Part shown: piece by piece, positions 1 to 5,123 of the stretch | Layout of the letters: every line of letters begins with the position of its first letter | How positions within the stretch are numbered: the first letter of the stretch is position 1 | DNA from: an uncultured Phascolarctobacterium sp. | Lineage (GTDB): Bacteria; Bacillota; Negativicutes; Acidaminococcales; Acidaminococcaceae | Direction: 5' to 3' | Assembly: GCF_900753045.1 (NCBI RefSeq) | Contig: NZ_CAADXO010000040.1 | Coordinates: 1-11,254, forward strand | DNA length: 11,254 nt | Notes under the pieces: model-generated | Told to the model about the DNA's origin: nothing | Databases searched by the model: none | Seen by the model: the letters and a program-made list of their open reading frames with translations, nothing else | Program-made: the position numbers and the translations under genes

Positions 1-82
1 TAGTGGCGGAACGGCAGACGCGCTAGCCTCAGGAGCTAGTGGGGGAGACCCCGTGGAGGTTCAAATCCTCTCTACCGCACCA
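1..82 (+). tRNA. tRNA-Leu (anticodon CAG), 5' end cut by the window
   Basis: The 3' part of a class II tRNA with an encoded CCA (80-82). The anticodon stem is CTAGC (23-27) with GCTAG (35-39). The 7-base loop CTCAGGA (28-34) has anticodon CAG at 30-32, which reads CUG leucine codons. The long variable arm (GGGG/CCCC around 41-53) is typical of leucine and serine tRNAs. The T-loop TTCAAAT is flanked by GGAGG and CCTCT. The acceptor 3' strand CTACCGC requires GCGGTAG at the 5' end, and the window opens at its last three bases (TAG), so four bases lie upstream. CTG is the common leucine codon in the strongly expressed genes here, such as lysS. Confidence 0.96.
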
Positions 83-94
83 TTTAAATCTCAG

Positions 95-127
95 GTCTAA
101 GAGCATGGCTCTTGGGCTTTTTTGTTT
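95..127 (+). terminator. Rho-independent terminator of the tRNA-Leu gene
   Basis: Stem 95-104 pairs with 108-117 (10 bp, two G-U pairs, loop ATG) and is followed by TTTTTT-G-TTTT. It lies 12 bases after the encoded CCA. Confidence 0.85.
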
Positions 128-209
128 TGCTTGCGAAAGCTCTGCAAGTATGAGAAAATGTAAGCATAGTATGAGCTTCTGACAATAATATCTAAGGGAG
201 TGTGTGCTT

Positions 210-800
210 ATGGTTTTTGATAAACTGCAGAGTATAAACAGAAAAACTGCTGCTGTGTGTGTGGCGGCGCTGTTGACAGGCTTTATCGCCGGGGCAGGCT
301 ATGCCTGGAGCAGCAATAAAACCTCACCGCATTACAATGCGGCGAAGCTTACGAATGAGCTGCATTATGCCAAGGTAGAAACCGGCAGGCTGCAGTGCGT
401 TGTGCTGCAGGATAAGTCTGCTATGTACAGTGACCCGTCAGGTCTGCATGGAAAGGTTATTGATTATCTGTCTGCCGGTGTTAAGCTGGATTATATTGAT
501 ACAGTTTCCAGTCAGGATAAGGATGAACGCTATGCTGTTGTGGAGCAGCAGCTGCAGTTCCGCAGGTTTTTCGGAAGACGGCATATTATTCCTGCAGGCA
601 CGCAGGTGCTTATTCTGCAGCCAGACAGAGGCAATGGTGAAACCAAGGGACGTGTTTTGGTTGACGATAAAGAATATGACCTTGATTTTTCTACTAATAT
701 GTTGCGTTTCCCGTATGTTGGTCAATGGAAAAAGATTGAGTTCAACGGCAAGCCGGGCTTTGTAAAATACAATGCGCTTTCGGATGCGAAGCTGATGTGA
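210..800 (+). CDS. Membrane-anchored protein of unknown function with an SH3-like C-terminal part
   Basis: I do not recognise a named family. The 196-residue protein has a short basic N-terminus, one hydrophobic segment at about residues 14-33 rich in Ala and Gly (uncleaved anchor or signal peptide), and a mainly beta-type extracytoplasmic part. The pattern at 70-98 (AMYSDPS, then VKLDYIDTV) and the ending GKPGFVKYNALSD (180-192) resemble bacterial SH3-like repeats, whose last strand usually reads G-W/F-V-x. ATG 210 is chosen because the AGGGAG site (195-200) lies 9 bases before it; an in-frame GTG at 204 would be only 3 bases away. The next gene follows with coupled translation and encodes a protein of the same layout. 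A role at the cell envelope is inference only. Confidence 0.75.
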   Translation: MVFDKLQSINRKTAAVCVAALLTGFIAGAGYAWSSNKTSPHYNAAKLTNELHYAKVETGRLQCVVLQDKSAMYSDPSGLHGKVIDYLSAGVKLDYIDTVSSQDKDERYAVVEQQLQFRRFFGRRHIIPAGTQVLILQPDRGNGETKGRVLVDDKEYDLDFSTNMLRFPYVGQWKKIEFNGKPGFVKYNALSDAKLM

Positions 801-810
801 GGTGGGCATG

Positions 811-1299
811 ATGAGTAATAAGCTGGTAATGAGGATTGCGGCATTGCTCTGCCTGCTGGCGGGCTTTGCAATCGGTATGAATATTTTGGGCTTGAAGGAT
901 AGGAGCTACAGCGTGAAGGAGGGCGACAGCTTTTACAGTCAGCCTTCTGTGACTGCTCAGCCGGCAGCAGGCTTTGCCAAGGGCGAGGAGCTGGATGTGA
1001 CGGATAAGCTAGAGCTTGCGGCGCCTACCGCAGTGAAGGTACTGCAGACTAAGATAGTAGAGGATAAAAACCGCACTAAATATCAGCTGCGTGAGGGCGA
1101 TGTTTATAAGCTGGCGGAAGCACGTATGGATAAGGCAAATACTCCCTGCGTTATTGAGGTGCAGACAGTGAAGGGAGCAACTGCCAAGCTAGAGGTTGAC
1201 AAGGCCTTGCTGCAGCCGGTTGACGAAGGAACGTGGCTGCAGGTGCGCAGCAAGGGCGGAGCCGGTGCCTGGGTGCGTGTGCAGAGCAAATGGTATTAG
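811..1299 (+). CDS. Second membrane-anchored SH3-like protein, probable distant paralogue of its neighbour
   Basis: A 162-residue protein of unknown function. One hydrophobic segment spans about residues 7-27, followed by an extracytoplasmic part. The ending GTWLQVRSKGGAGAWVRVQ (140-158) has the G-x-W-x-x-V...W-V-R pattern of SH3-like domains. Its layout matches the upstream protein: an N-terminal anchor, a 'FYSQPS' motif (41-46) comparable to that protein's 'MYSDPS', then a C-terminal beta sandwich, so the two may come from an old duplication. The GAGGTGG ribosome site (799-805) overlaps the upstream TGA stop, which implies coupled translation. ATG 811 gives the better spacing, but ATG 808 cannot be excluded. 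No clear terminator follows. Confidence 0.75.
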   Translation: MSNKLVMRIAALLCLLAGFAIGMNILGLKDRSYSVKEGDSFYSQPSVTAQPAAGFAKGEELDVTDKLELAAPTAVKVLQTKIVEDKNRTKYQLREGDVYKLAEARMDKANTPCVIEVQTVKGATAKLEVDKALLQPVDEGTWLQVRSKGGAGAWVRVQSKWY

Positions 1300-1372
1300 A
1301 GGCTTGCTTGTGTAAACAGCTTAACATTTTTTCTTTAATTAAATTTCTTTCAGCGGAAAAGTGATAAAATTC

Positions 1373-1401
1373 TAGCTAACCGGCGATAAATATTGTATAA
1401 T
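1373..1401 (+). promoter_or_regulatory. Promoter for the PheC-like gene (perfect -10, poor -35)
   Basis: A perfect TATAAT stands at 1396-1401. The hexamer 17 bases upstream (TAGCTA, 1373-1378) matches TTGACA at only three of six positions, so the promoter may depend on an activator or on AT-rich upstream DNA (1327-1350). The start of transcription would be near 1408. Confidence 0.5.
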
Positions 1402-1412
1402 ACATCCCAAAT

Positions 1413-1430
1413 ATCTGCTGCATAGCAGAT
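1413..1430 (+). promoter_or_regulatory. Leader hairpin or operator ahead of the PheC-like gene
   Basis: A perfect 7-bp inverted repeat, ATCTGCT / AGCAGAT with loop GCAT, begins a few bases after the predicted transcription start and ends 7 bases before the ribosome site (AAGGA, 1438-1442). It has no T-run, so it is not a terminator. It may be a 5' mRNA-stabilising stem or a repressor site; the sequence does not decide. Confidence 0.5.
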
Positions 1431-1449
1431 AAGAAAGAAGGATGGTAGT

Positions 1450-2241
1450 ATGGTAAATTTGAAGAAATTATGTGTAGGTGCGCTGTTGGCAACGACAATT
1501 TGTGGTATGGGTGCTTTGACTCCGAGCGCAGAGGCAGGAAAAATTGAAGATGTGCAAGCTCGTGGAGTTTTGCTGGTCGGCAGTACCGGCGATTATAAGC
1601 CTATGAGCTATCTTAATAAAGAAACCGGCAAGTATGAAGGTTTTGATGTTGAGGTAGCGGAGCTGTTGGCACAGTCCTTGGGAGTTAAGGTGCAATATGT
1701 ACCGACTACCTGGAAAACATTGCAGGCTGATACAATGGCCGGAAAGTTTGACATTGCTATGTGCGGTGTTACAAGAACCTTTGCCCGTGAGCAAAAAATG
1801 AATATGTCTCATGGCTATCTGACATTCGGTAAGACGATTTTATGTCGCAAGGCTGATGCAAAGAAATTCACATCAGAAGCGGATTTGAATAAGAAGAGCG
1901 TTCGCGTTATGGTTAATCCCGGCGGTACAAATGAAAAATTTGCTCTGAGCAATCTGCCTAATTGCACACTTTTGGTACACCAGCAAAATGCAGAAATTCC
2001 TGCGCTGATTGCCGAAGGCAAGGCTGATGTTATGATTACCGAAACTATGGAAGCACGTCGCTATGTGCGTGATGATGCCCGTCTGGCAGCACCGCTGTTA
2101 GATGATCCGTTTACGAAAAATCACTTTGGTATTCTGATGGCTAAAGGTGACCAGGATTGGCTGAACTACGTAAACTTCTTTATGGAAGAAAAGGATATGG
2201 ATGGTACGCTTGATAAGCTGGAGGACCAGTATATCAAATAA
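1450..2241 (+). CDS. Secreted family 3 solute-binding-fold protein, cyclohexadienyl dehydratase (PheC)-like
   Basis: This 263-residue protein has a signal peptide (basic start, hydrophobic core, AEA cleavage site at residue 29) and no lipobox, so it should be free in the periplasm. The rest is the two-lobed fold of amino-acid binding proteins (SBP_bac_3). Several motifs match PheC, a periplasmic enzyme of this fold that converts prephenate or arogenate to phenylpyruvate or phenylalanine: GDYKPMSY (47-54), GFDVEVAE (64-71), VPTTW (84-88), FDIAM (100-104), NPGGTNEKF (156-164) and ADVMITETMEAR (192-203). Glu201 in MEAR aligns, from memory, with the PheC glutamate described as the catalytic acid. 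No ABC permease or ATPase gene is adjacent, which favours an enzyme over a transport subunit. Start ATG 1450 has AAGGA 7 bases upstream. Generic annotation would say amino-acid ABC transporter binding protein; I favour PheC-like but am not certain of activity. Confidence 0.85.
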   Translation: MVNLKKLCVGALLATTICGMGALTPSAEAGKIEDVQARGVLLVGSTGDYKPMSYLNKETGKYEGFDVEVAELLAQSLGVKVQYVPTTWKTLQADTMAGKFDIAMCGVTRTFAREQKMNMSHGYLTFGKTILCRKADAKKFTSEADLNKKSVRVMVNPGGTNEKFALSNLPNCTLLVHQQNAEIPALIAEGKADVMITETMEARRYVRDDARLAAPLLDDPFTKNHFGILMAKGDQDWLNYVNFFMEEKDMDGTLDKLEDQYIK

Positions 2242-2256
2242 AGGTTGATTTATGAG

Positions 2257-2286
2257 CCGCTGCACTTAGGTGTGGCGGTTTTTCTT
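2257..2286 (+). terminator. Rho-independent terminator of the PheC-like gene
   Basis: CCGCTGCAC (2257-2265) pairs with GTGTGGCGG (2270-2278), 9 bp with two G-U pairs and loop TTAG, followed by TTTTT. It ends just before the -35 box of hicAB, insulating the two units. Confidence 0.88.
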
Positions 2287-2291
2287 TCATC

Positions 2292-2320
2292 TTGACATCA
2301 TGCGCATCAATACGTATAAT
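2292..2320 (+). promoter_or_regulatory. Consensus sigma-A promoter of hicAB
   Basis: TTGACA (2292-2297), a 17-base spacer and TATAAT (2315-2320): a full match to the consensus. Transcription would start near 2327, giving a leader of only about 13 bases that is almost entirely the ribosome site (GGGAGGGAG). Such a strong promoter normally needs repression, consistent with autoregulation by HicB. Confidence 0.92.
2300..2317 (+). promoter_or_regulatory. Putative tandem HicB operator: two ATRCGYAT palindromes
   Basis: Two perfect 8-bp palindromes, ATGCGCAT (2300-2307) and ATACGTAT (2310-2317), lie inside the promoter spacer and overlap the -10 box. Both fit ATRCGYAT and their centres are exactly 10 bp apart, so two dimers would sit on the same helix face. 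HicB antitoxins are known to repress their own promoter; that these are the sites is inference. Confidence 0.6.
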
Positions 2321-2339
2321 GATAACAGGGAGGGAGCTA

Positions 2340-2510
2340 ATGAAAAGACGCGAACTTCTGAAGCTTTTTGCCAGAGCTGGCTGGTATTTGAAACGTAATG
2401 GTTCTCAGCATGATATCTATACAAATGGTGTTGACAGTGAAGCTGTTCCGCGTCATCCTGATATCAATGAGCGTTTGGCAAAAGCGCTGATTAAAAAGTG
2501 GGGCCTTTGA
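2340..2510 (+). CDS. hicA: HicA toxin, mRNA interferase
   Basis: A 56-residue protein of usual HicA length with the double-stranded-RNA-binding-like fold. HicA toxins cleave or block mRNAs independently of the ribosome and are neutralised by HicB. Visible family features are the start MKRRELLKLFARAGW, the core GSQHDIYT (21-28) with the probable catalytic His24, the beta strand EAVPRHP (34-40) and the C-terminal helix RLAKALIKKWGL. ATG 2340 follows GGGAGGGAG and fits the predicted transcript start. The gene is intact, with the toxin first and the antitoxin 38 bases downstream, the usual order. The core motif has GSQH where many relatives have GSHH, but the second histidine is kept. Confidence 0.93.
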   Translation: MKRRELLKLFARAGWYLKRNGSQHDIYTNGVDSEAVPRHPDINERLAKALIKKWGL

Positions 2511-2526
2511 TGGCCCTGCTTTTTAA
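2491..2526 (+). promoter_or_regulatory. 15-bp hairpin across the hicA stop: attenuator or processing site
   Basis: Bases 2491-2505 pair with 2512-2526 over 15 bp (two G-U pairs) around the loop TTTGAT. The hicA stop TGA (2508-2510) sits in the loop. The stem has the A-tract/GC-core/T-tract order of an intrinsic terminator (AAAAA ... GGGGCC ... GGCCC ... TTTTT). It lies between toxin and antitoxin genes, so it could lower hicB transcription, be masked by ribosomes finishing hicA, or be a cleavage site. Confidence 0.65.
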
Positions 2527-2548
2527 GGGATTTACGGAGGTACTTATC

Positions 2549-2938
2549 ATGAAAAGCGTAGCTTATCCTATTATTTTAGAAAAAGAAGCCGATGGTTATT
2601 TTGTAACCGTACCTGATATTGACAGATACACACAGGGGGAAGATATAGCGGACGCTATGGAAATGGCGCGTGATTTGATTTGCTTGTGGCTGCTTGATCT
2701 GGAGGAATCCGGAAAAAGTATTCCGCAGCCTGCGTCAATGGAGCTGAATGTCAGCAAGGATGCTATAGTAACCTTTGTTGATGTAAATCTTGATGAGTAC
2801 AGGAAAAAGTACGGTACACGTGTTGTGAAGAAAAACTGCACAATTCCGGCATGGCTTAATGCCCGCGCCGAGGCTATTGGCGTAAATTTCAGCCAGACGC
2901 TGCAGGAGGCGCTGCTGGCTAAGATTGAGGCTTGCTGA
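2549..2938 (+). CDS. hicB: HicB antitoxin and probable autorepressor
   Basis: A 129-residue antitoxin with the standard two-part build. The N-terminal partial RNase-H-like fold carries the HicB motif: YPIILEKEADGYFVTVPDI (6-24), then TQGEDIADAMEMARDLI (28-44). The C-terminal part (about 93-127: VKKNCTIPAWLNARAEAIG, then NFSQTLQEALLAKI) is a ribbon-helix-helix-type DNA-binding domain. The first part binds and blocks HicA; the second binds the promoter. ATG 2549 lies 8 bases after GGAGG (2536-2540). HicB has its own good ribosome site despite following hicA, so its translation need not depend on the toxin gene. Confidence 0.94.
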   Translation: MKSVAYPIILEKEADGYFVTVPDIDRYTQGEDIADAMEMARDLICLWLLDLEESGKSIPQPASMELNVSKDAIVTFVDVNLDEYRKKYGTRVVKKNCTIPAWLNARAEAIGVNFSQTLQEALLAKIEAC

Positions 2939-2957
2939 TTTCTCACACATAACGCTT

Positions 2958-2989
2958 GCAGCAGTTCATTATGAGCTGCTGCTTTTTTT
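2958..2989 (+). terminator. Rho-independent terminator of hicAB
   Basis: GCAGCAGTTCA (2958-2968) pairs with TGAGCTGCTGC (2972-2982), 11 bp with one G-U pair and loop TTA, followed by seven T. Confidence 0.93.
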
Positions 2990-3020
2990 ACTTTTATCGA
3001 AGGCATCGTTCACTTTAGAC

Positions 3021-3049
3021 TTGACTTTTGGTTAACCTGGTGTTACTCT
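3021..3049 (+). promoter_or_regulatory. Probable birA promoter (extended -10)
   Basis: TTGACT (3021-3026), 17-base spacer and TACTCT (3044-3049), preceded by TG plus one base (3041-3043), the extended -10 form. Transcription would start near 3056. The spacer contains the palindrome GGTTAACC (3030-3037). The -10 is poor apart from the TG. Confidence 0.5.
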
Positions 3050-3061
3050 TTGCATATCGGA

Positions 3062-3077
3062 ATGTCTGCACAGACAT
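3062..3077 (+). repeat. Inverted repeat ATGTCTG-CA-CAGACAT in the birA leader
   Basis: Perfect 7-bp arms with a 2-base centre, starting a few bases after the predicted birA transcription start. The near-zero loop makes a DNA-binding site more likely than an RNA hairpin. A 10-bp direct repeat, ACTTTAGACT, lies on either side of the promoter (3012-3021 and 3078-3087). Confidence 0.6.
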
Positions 3078-3128
3078 ACTTTAGACTGATAACGAAGAGT
3101 ATTAAGAGAATCGGAGAGGATGATATAT

Positions 3129-4127
3129 ATGCGTAAACGTATTTTGGAGCTGCTGCGAAACAGTAAGGGGACACCGGTTTCCGGTGAAGAGATTTCCAAG
3201 GAGCTGGAGGTTTCGCGCACCGCTATCTGGAAGCATATCCAGGCTTTAAAGAACGAGGGCTACGAGATTGAATCTGTGCCTAAACGCGGTTATATTCTGC
3301 GCGAGGTGCCGGACCGTCTGTTCCCGCAGGAAATTTTGTCCCGTCTGCAGACCAAATGGCTGGGACGCAATATCTGCTACCGTGACAGTGTTGATTCCAG
3401 CAACAATCTTGCTAAAGCATTGGCCAACGAAGGCTGTGAAAACGGTCTGCTGGTAGTAGCGGAGGAGCAGGGCGCAGGCAAAGGACGTTTATCCCGCGGT
3501 TGGATTTCCCCCTATGCTAAGGGCATCTGGTTTTCCGTGGTGCTGAAGCCGCCTTTCCTGCCGCAGGAGGCTTCCAAATGTACGCTTTTGGCAGCAGTTG
3601 CCGTAGTAAAGGCTATCAACAAGATTGCCGGCGTTCATGCCGCTATCAAATGGCCTAACGACGTTCTTTTGCTGGGACGCAAGCTTGTAGGCATTCTGAC
3701 GGAGATGAATGCCGAATTCGGTCATATCAATTATGTTGTTATCGGCACCGGTATCAACACCAACGCTTCTCCCGAGGATTATCCCGAAGAAGTACGCGAC
3801 CTGGCTGTTTCCGTGGCTGATGCCGCAACGGAGCCCTTTACCAGAGTAGAGCTTTTGTGCGATATCCTCAAAAATATGGAGGACTTGTATGAAACTGCGG
3901 TACAGGAAGGCTTTGGCCCCGTATTTGACGAATGGCGCCGTTATTCCTGCACCTTAGGTCAGGAAGTAAAGGTTATTGCTCCTGATATGACTTATTTCGG
4001 TACGGCCGAGGATATTGATGAGGAAGGCCTGCTGATTGTACGCCGCGAGGACGGCAGCAAGGAAAAGGTTGTAGCCGGTGATGTTTCTATCCGTCCGGCG
4101 AAGGCTAAGGGGAATGAGTATGCGTAA
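3129..4127 (+). CDS. birA: Biotin protein ligase / biotin operon repressor
   Basis: BirA activates biotin with ATP and attaches it to a lysine of biotin carboxyl carrier domains; the long form also represses biotin genes. This 332-residue protein is the long form. It has an N-terminal winged helix (about 15-58, with VSGEEISKELEVSRTAIWKH holding the recognition helix), a catalytic domain with the biotinyl-AMP loop GAGKGRLSRGW (115-125), KWPNDV (174-179) and KLVGILTE (185-192), and a C-terminal SH3-like domain (about 276-323). ATG 3129 is 9 bases after GGAGAGG; an in-frame ATG at 3120 overlaps that site and is unlikely. The loop reads GKGRLSRGW where many relatives have G-R-G-R/K-x-G-R-x-W; the altered Gly may matter little. 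No biotin biosynthesis genes are nearby, so the regulated targets are elsewhere. Confidence 0.96.
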   Translation: MRKRILELLRNSKGTPVSGEEISKELEVSRTAIWKHIQALKNEGYEIESVPKRGYILREVPDRLFPQEILSRLQTKWLGRNICYRDSVDSSNNLAKALANEGCENGLLVVAEEQGAGKGRLSRGWISPYAKGIWFSVVLKPPFLPQEASKCTLLAAVAVVKAINKIAGVHAAIKWPNDVLLLGRKLVGILTEMNAEFGHINYVVIGTGINTNASPEDYPEEVRDLAVSVADAATEPFTRVELLCDILKNMEDLYETAVQEGFGPVFDEWRRYSCTLGQEVKVIAPDMTYFGTAEDIDEEGLLIVRREDGSKEKVVAGDVSIRPAKAKGNEYA

Positions 4128-4159
4128 AAAGTTGAGCGTTAAATAGCTACAATTTCTTC

Positions 4160-4187
4160 TTGCAATATTTCCGCTTTGTGGTAAAAT
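4160..4187 (+). promoter_or_regulatory. Promoter for coaX
   Basis: TTGCAA (4160-4165), 16-base spacer, TAAAAT (4182-4187) preceded by TGG, an extended -10. Transcription would start near 4194. There is no terminator between birA and coaX, so coaX probably also receives birA read-through. Confidence 0.65.
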
Positions 4188-4248
4188 AAAAAAGGCTTTT
4201 ATGCCGTATTTTGCGAATGGAACGCAGATTTCCGAGGAGGATCTTAGA

Positions 4249-5025
4249 ATGTTACTTGTTGTGGATGTAGGAAATACAAACATCGTAGCCGGTGTTTTCG
4301 AGGATAAGACTTTAAAGGTACACTGGCGCTTTTCTACAGACCGTTCTAAAACTGCAGATGAATTTGGTATTATGCTGCGCAGCATGTTTGCTTATAGTGA
4401 TGTGGAAATGGATAAGATTTCTTCCGTCATTATTTCCAGTGTTGTGCCTCCTGTGCTGATTCCCTTGTGCCACATGTGTGAGCGCTATTTCGGCATTAAA
4501 CCGATGGTTGTAGGACCTGGCGTTAAAAACGGTATTTTCATTAAATATGATAATCCCAAGGAGGTTGGTGCAGACCGTATTGTCAACGCTGTGGCAGCCT
4601 TCCATAAATTCAGTCATCTGGGCAGACCGATGATTATTATCGATTTCGGTACTGCCAACACCTTCTGTGCTCTGCTGCCGACAGGTGAATATCTGGGCGG
4701 TGCTATTGCGCCCGGCATCGGCATTTCTACAGAAGCGCTCTTCCAACGCGCAGCAAAGCTGCCGCGTATCGAACTCGTTAAGCCTAAATCCGTTATCTGC
4801 CGCAACACTGTAAGCTCTATGCAGGCAGGTGCTATTTACGGCTTCGTAGGTCAGATGGAAGGCATTGTTGACCATATGAAGAAGGAGCTCGGCGGTGATG
4901 CTTATGTTATTGCTACCGGCGGCTTTGCCAATACTATGGCTGCAGAATCTGATTGTATTGATGTTGTAGAGCCTTTCCTGACTTTGGACGGCCTGCGCAT
5001 TCTGTACGAAAAAAACGCTAAATAA
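4249..5025 (+). CDS. coaX: Type III pantothenate kinase
   Basis: CoaX phosphorylates pantothenate, the first step of coenzyme A synthesis. This 258-residue protein is of usual length and has the ASKHA-fold motifs: DVGNTN (6-11, phosphate loop and metal Asp6), GADRIVNAVAA (107-117, with the likely catalytic Asp109), DFGTANTF (132-139) and GGAIAPGI (150-157). The type III enzyme does not resemble CoaA and is common in Bacillota. ATG 4249 has GAGGAGG (4234-4240) 8 bases upstream and gives the canonical MLLVVDVGNTN start; an upstream in-frame ATG at 4201 would add 16 unrelated residues and lies too close to the promoter. The birA-coaX order is often conserved and links two cofactor enzymes. Confidence 0.97.
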   Translation: MLLVVDVGNTNIVAGVFEDKTLKVHWRFSTDRSKTADEFGIMLRSMFAYSDVEMDKISSVIISSVVPPVLIPLCHMCERYFGIKPMVVGPGVKNGIFIKYDNPKEVGADRIVNAVAAFHKFSHLGRPMIIIDFGTANTFCALLPTGEYLGGAIAPGIGISTEALFQRAAKLPRIELVKPKSVICRNTVSSMQAGAIYGFVGQMEGIVDHMKKELGGDAYVIATGGFANTMAAESDCIDVVEPFLTLDGLRILYEKNAK

Positions 5026-5065
5026 GAGCAGGGATTTATTCCGTCGCTCGTGAGAAAAAAGTTTG

Positions 5066-5106
5066 AAGCTGTCGTGAGTAGCGTTTTGCTGCGCGGCAGC
5101 TTTTTT
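5066..5106 (+). terminator. Terminator between coaX and dusB
   Basis: AAGCTGTCG (5066-5074) pairs with CGGCAGCTT (5094-5102), 9 bp with one G-U pair. A small inner stem sits in the loop, and TTTTTT (5101-5106) follows. The dusB ribosome site starts only 5 bases later and no promoter is visible between them, so the structure may leak or be regulated. Confidence 0.82.
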
Positions 5107-5123
5107 CGATAGGAGTTATGTTT

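Noticed and set aside
131..191. A promoter for the first membrane-anchored gene (TTGCGA or TCTGCA with CATAGT or TAATAT)
   Set aside because: No pairing of boxes has both acceptable matches and a 16-18 base spacer, so no promoter is called although one is expected after the tRNA terminator.
1300..1345. A terminator after the second membrane-anchored gene
   Set aside because: There are T-runs (1327-1335) but no convincing stem before them.
3030..3037. A BirA operator (GGTTAACC)
   Set aside because: It resembles one half-site, but no inverted partner appears 14-16 bases to either side, so I keep it only as an unexplained palindrome.
4201..4248. An N-terminal extension of CoaX starting at ATG 4201
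   Set aside because: The extension is not part of the CoaX fold, has no ribosome site and would begin within a few bases of the predicted transcription start; ATG 4249 has an ideal GAGGAGG.
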